Part shown: positions 36,482-44,600 of the stretch, one piece after another
Layout: the number at the start of each line of letters is the position of its first letter
Position numbering within the stretch: the first letter of the stretch is position 1
DNA from: Paracentrotus lividus
Taxonomy: Eukaryota; Echinodermata; Echinoidea; Camarodonta; Echinidae
Direction: 5' to 3'
DNA: 64,000 nucleotides
Assembly (NCBI GenBank): GCA_940671915.1
Contig: CALNVZ010002100.1
Coordinates: forward strand, 9,069,490 to 9,133,489
Notes under the pieces: generated by a model
What the model saw: only the letters and a program-made list of their open reading frames with translations
The model's database searches: none
What the model was told of the DNA's origin: nothing
Position numbers and translations under genes: made by a program

Positions 36482-39218
36482 TCGAGACCTCTACGAGACG
36501 CAGATAATCACTCTTTCTAGAGCGTGCAACCTGCCGTGCAACATCCCCCAGATAGGCAGGGGAGATGAGACGAGGGTAACCCCTCAGTGGCAGGCCAGGA
36601 GAATCTGTCTCGAGAAGAAGGCGGTTCCAAAGAACCTTCCTCAGCCCTTGGGTCTGGACAGGATTGATACCCGCCAATGCCCCGAAGCTAAAATAGGCGT
36701 GAGGATATGCCTTCTGCCAGGCTTCCACCTCTCCAGGTCCCAGAGTACAGCAATGAATCTGTATCCTCTGGAACTTGGACACAAACTCGGACAATACCCC
36801 CCGAATGATCTTAGACGGGGTATCCGAGGTAGCATCTTCCTTTCGGCCCCGGATGTGTAGCACCAACACCCGGCCAGTAGCACCAACCTGCTTCAGGATG
36901 GCCCGAAACATTTTGAGCTGCCCCGGCCAAGTTTCCTCCGGGAGATTATGATCTAAACCGATCTCACCGATTGCACTCACCTGGGCCTTGCAGGCTTCCC
37001 GCGCGAGATCGTGCAGGTCCGGCGGCTGGGCCCTGGCTGCATGCTTTGGGTGAATCCCAACCGCAACCTTGAAACTCCGATTGGCCGGAAACACCAGCCC
37101 CTTGACAGGGAGGTCACAGAAGTTGAGAACTCCCCCCGTCACCCTGACAGGTTTCTCTGGAGCGCGTTCGAGGAAGACTCTCCCCAGACAACGTTCCAAC
37201 CCCGTCACACCAAATCGCTTTTTCATCTTATCCAGATGGAAGTGACTATCACACATCTCCGGAACAGGAGGTTGTGCAGCCACATTTGCAAAGGACTTCC
37301 GTGACGAGTCGGCGGAGGACGAAGTCCCCGCCTGACCGCCCTTACCCGCGGGAACGTCTTTCCTGCGGGAGTCAGCGTTCCTCGTCCTTGATTCCTTAGA
37401 CAGGCTAGCGGAGGACGAAGCCCCCGCCTTCCCACGACCACCCGCAGGTTGGTCCCCGCGAGGTGCAGTGGCGCCCGTCTTCGGTCCCTTCTGGGAAGCA
37501 GAGGAAACTTTCCCCGCTTTCCCACCACAGCCAGCAGGAGCCTTACCCTTGCTGACCGGGGCGACCTCCATGGGTGGAGCATCGGAAGGAACCGACCCCC
37601 TGGACTCAGCGGTGGAATTCCCCGGAGACCTACTATCGTCTACCGGTGTCTTCCGATCACCGAGGTTCCACACGACCTTCTGCTGCGCGGGCGTCAATTG
37701 GTCCAAAAGGAAGACCAGAATCCGCCAATGCAGCAGACCCACCCGAACATTCAACGGGCGAATAGTGATGCGCTCTGGAGCCGTGTGGCCCATCTGTTCT
37801 GAGAGGGAGCGCATCTCCTGCTCCATCGCCTCGGGAAGACAGTAGGCATACCCTTCGGGAGCCCTGGCATTAACATATCTCTGGAGAGCAGAAACCTCCT
37901 GAGCGCCAAGGATAAACTTTGCGATCATGCCCAAACAAGCCTCTATCTTCATGAGACGAACATTGCGGTCATAGCTGACAGGGGGACCACCCCGTCCAAG
38001 CCTCATCGCCCAAGGCACATGCTCACGATATACGTGGTGGCGGAGTTTCTCCGACGACGGGCGATGGCCACACAGAGGACAAACCCCCCGCTGCCTTACT
38101 TTCGGAGGATAATCCTCCCCCGAACCATCCGTCTGGTGTCGCTTCCGGGTTCCCCCGGAACGGTCCTCACTATCCACCCGCGTCCCTTGACGCTGATTCG
38201 AATCGCCAACACGAGCAGTGCCTACGGCGCGCTGTTTAGGCCGGCATGACCTATTCCCCTGGGGATTGCGCCCCCCGGAGGGTCTTGCCGGTTCATCACC
38301 CTCATCACGCGGTTCTTCAGAGGTAGAAGGACCGGGGACTGCAGAGGCCTGCACATTCTCGCTCTCACATTCACTGAGTGCTTGTTCCCCCTCACTCACC
38401 CCGACCTCCATTGCCTCATCCGCTGGCTGAGTCTCCATGGCAATTCCCGGGTTTAAACCACCCGGGCTATCAGCCATAGATTCCTCCCGCAACGGTGTCG
38501 CAGAAGAGTCTCTTACCTTGGATACGCCCGGTACAGGACCAGGCGGGCATCCTTCCTGGGACTCTGGGGTCCTCAACCCCCGAGTAGGACCTACCTGTGT
38601 TACACCCGGCTCAGAGCCAGGTAGGCGATCCTCAACAGGCTCAGGGCACCTAGCACCCTGAGGCATACTTACCTGGGAGGAAAAGTCCTCCCTGGCCTGG
38701 GTGGCCTCGGATCGAATCCGATTTAACAAATCAGACGTGATCCGTCTTCTTGTGGCCATATCCGGCTCCCACCAGATAACATGCTCTGAAACGGTGTAAA
38801 CCAACGGGAATCCACCCGAAGACACCTCAGAGATTGACATCCCACGTGGAGGAGGAAACCTTGCCCGCACTTCCTCAGGATTTGAGTGCCTCCCGAGATA
38901 GTGGCGCAGGCAGTGGATCCAGCCCTCATCGCCGCTGTCGATCGCCCTGTTGTACCACGTATCCACATACGTCAGTACCAGATCCCATGACTCCCGATTA
39001 CGCAACCCCGGAAAAAGAACTCCCGGGTGAGGAAGGTGATCTCCCTGGCTTAACAGGTTCATAGAGTCTGACAAGGCGCTGAGTTGAAGAAGGGTATCCC
39101 CAGCCTGGCCTATAGCCTGGCCCACTACCCTATCCACCTCCGAGTCGCTCAGGAATTCCCCCGGCGGCTCCTCCTTCGTTGATGGTGGTCTTCCCGGGGA
39201 ACCTCCCCCGGCCGACAT
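36453..39218 (-). CDS. ORF3: C2H2-like finger plus TatD-family metal-dependent nuclease
   Basis: A 921-residue protein starting at a true ATG that directly follows a CAG splice acceptor. Residues 1-180 form a folded-looking region of unknown type. About 180-375 is disordered and Pro/Ser/Glu-rich. A C2H2-like finger has C380, C383, H395, H400. Residues 405-520 look helical. About 520-650 holds Lys/Ser/Gly-rich repeats of the form AGCGGKAG/AGGRGKAG/AGKGGQAG. The C-terminal 270 residues are a TatD domain: DSHFHLD (H659, H661), GIHP (H723), GEIGLD (E752), LHIRG (H788), IHCC (H822) and ETDSPG (D872). All expected metal ligands are present. TatD proteins are TIM-barrel hydrolases with 3'-5' exonuclease and abasic/hydroxylated-DNA nuclease activities. 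The finger and basic linker suggest nucleic-acid binding. No signal peptide or membrane segment is seen, so this is not env. It may process element DNA or damaged ends, or act on host DNA. The frame is intact, arguing for selection. Confidence 0.9.
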   Translation of the reverse strand: MSAGGGSPGRPPSTKEEPPGEFLSDSEVDRVVGQAIGQAGDTLLQLSALSDSMNLLSQGDHLPHPGVLFPGLRNRESWDLVLTYVDTWYNRAIDSGDEGWIHCLRHYLGRHSNPEEVRARFPPPRGMSISEVSSGGFPLVYTVSEHVIWWEPDMATRRRITSDLLNRIRSEATQAREDFSSQVSMPQGARCPEPVEDRLPGSEPGVTQVGPTRGLRTPESQEGCPPGPVPGVSKVRDSSATPLREESMADSPGGLNPGIAMETQPADEAMEVGVSEGEQALSECESENVQASAVPGPSTSEEPRDEGDEPARPSGGRNPQGNRSCRPKQRAVGTARVGDSNQRQGTRVDSEDRSGGTRKRHQTDGSGEDYPPKVRQRGVCPLCGHRPSSEKLRHHVYREHVPWAMRLGRGGPPVSYDRNVRLMKIEACLGMIAKFILGAQEVSALQRYVNARAPEGYAYCLPEAMEQEMRSLSEQMGHTAPERITIRPLNVRVGLLHWRILVFLLDQLTPAQQKVVWNLGDRKTPVDDSRSPGNSTAESRGSVPSDAPPMEVAPVSKGKAPAGCGGKAGKVSSASQKGPKTGATAPRGDQPAGGRGKAGASSSASLSKESRTRNADSRRKDVPAGKGGQAGTSSSADSSRKSFANVAAQPPVPEMCDSHFHLDKMKKRFGVTGLERCLGRVFLERAPEKPVRVTGGVLNFCDLPVKGLVFPANRSFKVAVGIHPKHAARAQPPDLHDLAREACKAQVSAIGEIGLDHNLPEETWPGQLKMFRAILKQVGATGRVLVLHIRGRKEDATSDTPSKIIRGVLSEFVSKFQRIQIHCCTLGPGEVEAWQKAYPHAYFSFGALAGINPVQTQGLRKVLWNRLLLETDSPGLPLRGYPRLISPAYLGDVARQVARSRKSDYLRLVEVSTKNFRELFP

Positions 39219-39252
39219 CTGTGAGGGAAGAGAGAGAGAGAAGAGTGTTAAT
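39219..39252 (-). promoter_or_regulatory. 3' splice acceptor for ORF3
   Basis: On the element's strand: a branch-point-like 'gattaacactc', then a C/T-only tract of about 20 nt (tctctctctcttccc), then CACAG immediately before the ORF3 ATG. Such a site is not expected by chance in this exact place and implies a spliced subgenomic mRNA, as for env of errantiviruses and retroviruses. Confidence 0.7.
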
Positions 39253-39284
39253 CATCTCACCAACTAATCCTGAAATTTAATACC

Positions 39285-39290
39285 TTTATT
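39285..39290 (-). terminator. AATAAA overlapping the pol stop codon
   Basis: The element's strand reads GAATAAAGG, in which the TAA is the pol stop. It is a canonical polyadenylation hexamer in the 67 nt between pol and ORF3. It could allow a shorter gag-pol mRNA; use is not shown. Confidence 0.35.
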
Positions 39291-42200
39291 CAGAATTTAC
39301 GTTTTCCCCCTTACAGAGAGGACAGGCATATTTGTCAATGAGGGTACTCTCACTTGGGGTTACCCCCACACAATCCCCATGAAACCACCCGTCACAGGTA
39401 TCACACCCTATCATGAACCGTGTCTCATCATAGGGTTTACGGCAGAGACGATACAAGGCCTCTTCATCAGCCCTGCCCCCCGCCTGACACCAGTCTGGTA
39501 CTTCCCGATCCCGACATACCTTGAGACGGTCGTGATGTGCAGTAAACACCGACTTCCTAAGTTCCACCCGGTACAAATCCGGAGACAATCGCTTAATCAC
39601 CCTACCAGGTCCTTTCCAGGGTGACTTCAGTTTAGTGCATTTACCCTTGATTTGTGCAGTGTCAAGGACATACACTAAGTCACCTTCCTGGAGCTCCCGG
39701 CGGTACGAATGCACATCGTAATCCCGTTTCAAGCATCGCTGTGTAGTCTGCAAGGTCTTCCTTGCAATTTCGTGCGCTGCCCGCGTATCCTTCACCAGCT
39801 TCGCCAGGTAATCGTCCGCCGTCAGGCTTCGATCAATACCCGGCAGAGGATATAGAAGTTGAGCTGGCTGGTTGACTTCTCTACCCAACATTAACATGTT
39901 AGGAGTAAAGCCAGTACTACGACTCACAGAAGATCGCAGCGCACCCCCGATCTGGGGTAGATTTTCATCCCATCTATTCTGATTGCGCCCAACAAAACAT
40001 CGGAGAGCATCCAAGAGTGTACGGTTGTACCTCTCGGCTTGGCCGTTCCCCGAGGGTCTATAGGGCGTAGTTCTTGCTTTGTGTATCATCATCAACGAAC
40101 ATACTTCCCGGAACAGTTTGCTCTCGAAATTTCTACCCTGATCGGTAAAAATGGCAAAGGGGTAGCCAAATCGGCAGAAGAATTCCCCTACTGCAGCCCG
40201 GGCAGTCTCCTCCGCTAACTGGGAGGGAAGTGGGATGCACTCAACCCACTTCGTAAACTGATCCACCATCATCAGTATATGAACATTGCCCCTGGCGGAT
40301 TTTGGGAAAGGTCCTAAGAAATCCAAGTGGACCCTTTCCATGGGTATTCCCGCGTGATATTTACGCATGGGTGCCCTACCCCGCCTGGCAGATTTCTTAT
40401 TCCGGTTACAGACTGGACACGTCCGGATATACTCCCGAATCTCAGGGCCAGACCTATACCAACGGTAGTTGTCCTTAATCCGAGACTTCGTCCTGTCCAC
40501 CCCCGGGTGACCCGCCGATGGAAGGTCGTGATTCATTTGAATCACTTCCTGCCTGAGCGACTTAGGGATCCAGGGGACGTCAACTTCACCCTCACTCCAG
40601 CAGATAAGACCATCTACCCGCCGGAACAGATTCCTATTTATCCAGAGAAACTTCTCCTCCGGACCCCACAACATAACAGTGTCCTCACTGGGTTCCACTT
40701 TGGTATCTAACCACTCCCGAAGAGGTCCCAAGGTTGCATCCTTATCTTGTTCCTCCCGCATACGATCTGCAGGAAGTTGGATAGGTGCTTCGTCCTCCTC
40801 AGTAGTTACCGGTCGCACCTTCACATTTGCAACCCGATAATCTTCAAACTCCACACGAATCCCCCCGCTAGTGAAGCTAATCACAGCATGGGTTAACTGT
40901 GGCATCTCTACTCCTTCCAGACACACCAAGACATTAGCTGCCCTGGCTCGATCAGCCAGAGGGACTACATCATCCACATCCTCGGTAAACTTTGACCAGT
41001 CTCCGTGAGCCTTTTCGCAATAATTACACCCGCCGCATGGCAGGTTCTTGATATCAAATCCCAGGCGATATTCTTCACAGAAGGCTGTAGCTGATGGAAT
41101 CCGAGAGAGGGCGCCAGCATTGGCATGCTTTTTCCCCGGCCGGTGTTCCAGCCTCATGTCAAACTGACACAACTCTTCCAACCACCGGGACAACTGTCCC
41201 TGCGGGCACCTAAAATTCAGGAGCCAAACCAAACTGCTGTGATCAGTTCGTACAACGAAGGCTTTACCCAGTAGGTAGTGTCGATACTGGCGGGTGAATC
41301 TGACTACTGCCAGCAACTCCCGCCTAGTAACACAATATCGGCGTTGTTCAGCCGACAATGAGAAACTCCCATAGGAAACCACCTTCTCTTCCCCCTCCTG
41401 AATTTGAAGGAGTTCGGCACCTACAGCTACATTAGAAGCATCCGTGTCCAGAACAAATATATCCCGGGTATTCGGCATGGTCAAGACCGGTGCTGATGTT
41501 AGTCTAGCCTTGATCTCGTCGAACGCTTCCTGCTGAGCCTGTCCCCAATAGAACGGGTTTTTCCCCGTAATCCTATACAAGGGGACGGCTGCATCCGCAA
41601 AATTCTTGATAAACGCCCGGTGATAATTTGCCAGGCCAAGAAACTGCTCCACCTGCTTGGTGGTCGTAGGGGTAGGCCATTCCTGCACTGCCCGGATATG
41701 TTGTTCCCGAAGTTCGATCTTGTTTTTACTAACCTCCCTTCCCAGGAACTCAACTCTTTCCTGGAAAAGGATACATTTCTTAGGCTTAAGTTTAAGCCCA
41801 AACTTGCCAAACCTCCAGAGAACATCCTCCAGGTTACGGAAATGATCCTCAACAGTTTTCCCCAAAACCACAACATCATCTAAGAATGCAAGAACAGTAT
41901 TCCAATTGACACCCCGGAGTACCAGGTCCATGGCACGTGAAAACGTTGCCGGGGCATTGCACAACCCGAAACCCATTCTAACAAACTCATAAAGGCCATA
42001 CTTTGTAGTGAAGGCAGTTTTCTTACGATCACTTTCCTTCACCTTCACCTGGTAATATGCTGAGTTCGCGTCCAGCTTAGAAAACCAGGCATTGCCCGAA
42101 AGAGTGTCCAGGCATTCCTCAATATTCGGTAGCGGGTACACGTCCTTCCTAGTGACATCGTTTAACTTCCTGTAATCGATGCACCAGCGGACACCTCCAT

Positions 42201-44589
42201 CCCTCTTCCTGACAAGAACGGGCGCGGACGCCCATTCCGACAGCGAAGGCTGGATAATCCCCGCTCTTTCCATTCGATCCAAATGTGCTTTCTCCTCCTG
42301 AGCGAAACTGAGCGGAGTGCGGCGCATCTTCATCTTTACCGGAGCAGCAGCCCCGGTGTCGATCTCGTGCTCGATCCCGCTGAAATTGCCCAGGTCGAAT
42401 TCATCCTTGGCAAACACATCTGCGAAGCGAATCAATAGTGCCCGCAGCTTCTCGCGCTCTGGTTCAGAAAGCAGATTTGATGAACAGTCATAAAGCTTTG
42501 TTAGATGAGGTGGGACTTGGTCACTCGGTTCCCCCGGCTTGGAGTCTTCCTCTCCTGCCAGAGATTCAGAAGGATCTTCGCATTCTTCTTTGACCCTTAA
42601 TTCCCTCGCCTCACCTATAATCTCCACGCTGTTGACCCGCCGATTGCGATCGGTAGGATTAATGGCGTAGAGTGTAATTTCCCCTCCTGCCCCATGGACT
42701 GAATGTGGAAACATTAAGGGCAGCGTCTGGAGGGGCTCGAACACAAATTCCCCTAACCGTTGGTCAAGGACTCCCGTTATCCGCTTCACCGCGTTTGGCG
42801 GTACAATCACACGCTTCTGGATATACACCCGAGAGACTCCCATTTGCCTCGGGTTATCCTCCCGAGTCATCGGAATAGCTCTACTCCCGATATGGAGCCT
42901 TGGCCTATCCATATGAATGGTCGCCTTATACTTCTCCAGGAAATCCAAACCCAAAAGCATGTCATCCGCAATCGGGGCAACATAAATTATCTCGGAAAAC
43001 TCCTGACCCCCGATCTCTATAACAACTGGGCCAACAACAGACCCCCTCATCTTCATATCTCTCCCAGCCGCCAGTAAGGAAACACTCTTTAACTCCTTAG
43101 GTCTCGGCTTAAGATGTTGAAAGACCTGGTCTGAAAGGATGGTTACCTCTGCGGCTGTGTCTACCACGGCTTGAAGGGGGTAGCCCCCTACGGCCATGGA
43201 TACCTTCATTGAAGACTTGGACTGGAGCCGGCATATAACCACCTGCTCTTCATCCTCCGAACCAACTTCAGAATCTCCTGTATACCCCGACATCGGATCT
43301 AGGGGTCCAACATCGGGTAGATTATCAGGAACTTCAACATTAGTTCTGTCCTCAATATACGATGTTATAATATCCACCAATGGGAAGTCTCTGAAGGGGT
43401 TTCCTTCAGTCTCCCCCCCGTTTTGAAAGACGGGTCCCCGATCGTCCTCAGGCGGTACCACCCGAGATATCGGAATAGATATAGCTCCATTGTTCAACTT
43501 GGTTTCTGGAGGACGTGTTTCCTCCCCGTACCGGGTTACATGGATTGTAGTCCCAACCCCAGTCGTTAATTCAGGGGGATGCGCCTCCAAATCCTCCTTC
43601 GATATAACCCGAAACTTCTTGTGTTCGGGTGGACGGGGATCTTCCCCGTGGGTCCAAAGGCCCACAGGTCCAGGAATCCTGGTAGCTTCTGGGGTGCTAG
43701 TCCTGGATTCCGTCATGGATGTTATGGTAGATTCCTGGAAGTATGAAGCCTCGGGAGGGCGTGGCCCAGCCCCGTAGGTTGGTATCCCCACAGGTTCCCG
43801 AATCTCATTAGCTTCCGGGGCGTCTGCCATCGTTTCCAGCATTGGTACATGAGTGGAATCCCTAATGTCAGAGACTTCAGGAGGGCTAAGCCCTGCCCCG
43901 CAGGTAGGAGTACCCGCAGGTTCCTGAGTTTCGGTCACTTCAGGTGGGTGTGGCTGCGTTGTAGGCAACAACACTCTTGCAGACAACTCTCGAGGCTGTG
44001 AAGCTTCAGAAGAATCCGGTTCCCTTTCCACTCCTAGTGTACTCGCAGGCTGAATTCCCGCGGGACTGGTTGCATTCACGCAACCCGGGGAGCTTGCGGT
44101 ATTATCGCGTGAACGCGAATCCCGCGAGACACTGCAATTGCGTTCAGCGCGGCTCCGAGTGCCGAAGTCACGCGGTAGACTAGATGCCCGACGCGTCGAT
44201 TGCCTTACGGTTTCCCGCGAGAGCGCGGGAATAGTGCTTCTATCAGAGACACCCTTTTGCGGCGGAACATATTCACGCGAATCCCGCCGGGCGTTAGAAT
44301 GTAGAGTAGAGTCTTTCCCGCCGGACATGGAGTCGCATACTCCCGCGTCTACTTGCTGCTCGCCCGCGTTATTACCGCGCGAGTTTTCTATAGGGTCGGG
44401 ATCACTGAGCGTCGCGCATCCCGACTCCGAAGCTTTAACACTGCTTGGTACGGTCTCGCATTTACCAGACATCACCGGGTCTCCCGTGACTTCCCGGTTT
44501 TTCATATTAGTAGTTATAGCGTTAACCCCGCCGTCTCCCGGCAGGTAGCGGGAGGCCGCCCAACCAGCATTAGCGGGAGAACCCCCCAC
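39286..44589 (-). CDS. pol: Pol polyprotein: protease, RT, RNase H, integrase, PHD finger
   Basis: About 1767 residues counted from a GTG at 44589; there is no ATG near the start and the frame is open back to 44634, overlapping gag by 33 nt in the -1 frame. Residues 1-450 are disordered and Ser/Pro/Arg-rich with decayed tandem repeats. Then: aspartic protease VVDTAAE (D477) with LLGLDF; RT with LDANSAYYQV and FLDD (D904, D905); RNase H with D1048, E1091, D1116; the zinc-binding HHCC of integrase (H1354, H1361, C1391, C1394); catalytic D1423, D1483, E1519 (D,D-35-E); a GPY/F-like segment WKGPGRV near 1658; and a PHD finger 1714-1759 (C1716, C1729, C1732, H1737, C1740, C1756, C1759) closely resembling H3K4me3-reading PHD fingers of the BPTF type. 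Oddities: the RNase H motif NADALSR reads NAGALSR (Asp to Gly), and the PHD YCxC reads YRLC (Cys to Arg). Both are one-base changes. Confidence 0.95.
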   Translation of the reverse strand: MGGSPANAGWAASRYLPGDGGVNAITTNMKNREVTGDPVMSGKCETVPSSVKASESGCATLSDPDPIENSRGNNAGEQQVDAGVCDSMSGGKDSTLHSNARRDSREYVPPQKGVSDRSTIPALSRETVRQSTRRASSLPRDFGTRSRAERNCSVSRDSRSRDNTASSPGCVNATSPAGIQPASTLGVEREPDSSEASQPRELSARVLLPTTQPHPPEVTETQEPAGTPTCGAGLSPPEVSDIRDSTHVPMLETMADAPEANEIREPVGIPTYGAGPRPPEASYFQESTITSMTESRTSTPEATRIPGPVGLWTHGEDPRPPEHKKFRVISKEDLEAHPPELTTGVGTTIHVTRYGEETRPPETKLNNGAISIPISRVVPPEDDRGPVFQNGGETEGNPFRDFPLVDIITSYIEDRTNVEVPDNLPDVGPLDPMSGYTGDSEVGSEDEEQVVICRLQSKSSMKVSMAVGGYPLQAVVDTAAEVTILSDQVFQHLKPRPKELKSVSLLAAGRDMKMRGSVVGPVVIEIGGQEFSEIIYVAPIADDMLLGLDFLEKYKATIHMDRPRLHIGSRAIPMTREDNPRQMGVSRVYIQKRVIVPPNAVKRITGVLDQRLGEFVFEPLQTLPLMFPHSVHGAGGEITLYAINPTDRNRRVNSVEIIGEARELRVKEECEDPSESLAGEEDSKPGEPSDQVPPHLTKLYDCSSNLLSEPEREKLRALLIRFADVFAKDEFDLGNFSGIEHEIDTGAAAPVKMKMRRTPLSFAQEEKAHLDRMERAGIIQPSLSEWASAPVLVRKRDGGVRWCIDYRKLNDVTRKDVYPLPNIEECLDTLSGNAWFSKLDANSAYYQVKVKESDRKKTAFTTKYGLYEFVRMGFGLCNAPATFSRAMDLVLRGVNWNTVLAFLDDVVVLGKTVEDHFRNLEDVLWRFGKFGLKLKPKKCILFQERVEFLGREVSKNKIELREQHIRAVQEWPTPTTTKQVEQFLGLANYHRAFIKNFADAAVPLYRITGKNPFYWGQAQQEAFDEIKARLTSAPVLTMPNTRDIFVLDTDASNVAVGAELLQIQEGEEKVVSYGSFSLSAEQRRYCVTRRELLAVVRFTRQYRHYLLGKAFVVRTDHSSLVWLLNFRCPQGQLSRWLEELCQFDMRLEHRPGKKHANAGALSRIPSATAFCEEYRLGFDIKNLPCGGCNYCEKAHGDWSKFTEDVDDVVPLADRARAANVLVCLEGVEMPQLTHAVISFTSGGIRVEFEDYRVANVKVRPVTTEEDEAPIQLPADRMREEQDKDATLGPLREWLDTKVEPSEDTVMLWGPEEKFLWINRNLFRRVDGLICWSEGEVDVPWIPKSLRQEVIQMNHDLPSAGHPGVDRTKSRIKDNYRWYRSGPEIREYIRTCPVCNRNKKSARRGRAPMRKYHAGIPMERVHLDFLGPFPKSARGNVHILMMVDQFTKWVECIPLPSQLAEETARAAVGEFFCRFGYPFAIFTDQGRNFESKLFREVCSLMMIHKARTTPYRPSGNGQAERYNRTLLDALRCFVGRNQNRWDENLPQIGGALRSSVSRSTGFTPNMLMLGREVNQPAQLLYPLPGIDRSLTADDYLAKLVKDTRAAHEIARKTLQTTQRCLKRDYDVHSYRRELQEGDLVYVLDTAQIKGKCTKLKSPWKGPGRVIKRLSPDLYRVELRKSVFTAHHDRLKVCRDREVPDWCQAGGRADEEALYRLCRKPYDETRFMIGCDTCDGWFHGDCVGVTPSESTLIDKYACPLCKGENVNSE
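43411..43428 (-). promoter_or_regulatory. Candidate central polypurine tract
   Basis: An 18-nt exact copy of the 3' polypurine tract (ctcccccccgttttgaaa on the plus strand), 7.6 kb away, within pol codons for FQNGGE. Ty1 and lentiviruses duplicate their PPT inside pol to prime a second plus strand. Confidence 0.55.
43494..43950 (-). repeat. Decayed tandem coding repeats in the pol N-terminus
   Basis: Pol residues about 213-365 contain repeated blocks of 35-50 residues with the pattern 'PTYGAGPRPPEAS', 'CGAGLSPPEVS', 'HGEDPRPPE', 'YGEETRPPE', each preceded by ExxEPxG or similar. This is a minisatellite in coding sequence that keeps the frame, in the disordered segment before protease. Confidence 0.7.
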
Positions 44590-44600
44590 TGGAACGCTGG

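Noticed and set aside
37449-37845. Plus-strand frames opposite ORF3
   Set aside because: Shadows of the ORF3 frame in GC-rich sequence.
36453-39218. ORF3 as an envelope gene
   Set aside because: No signal peptide, furin site, fusion peptide or membrane segment; the TatD and finger motifs explain it instead.
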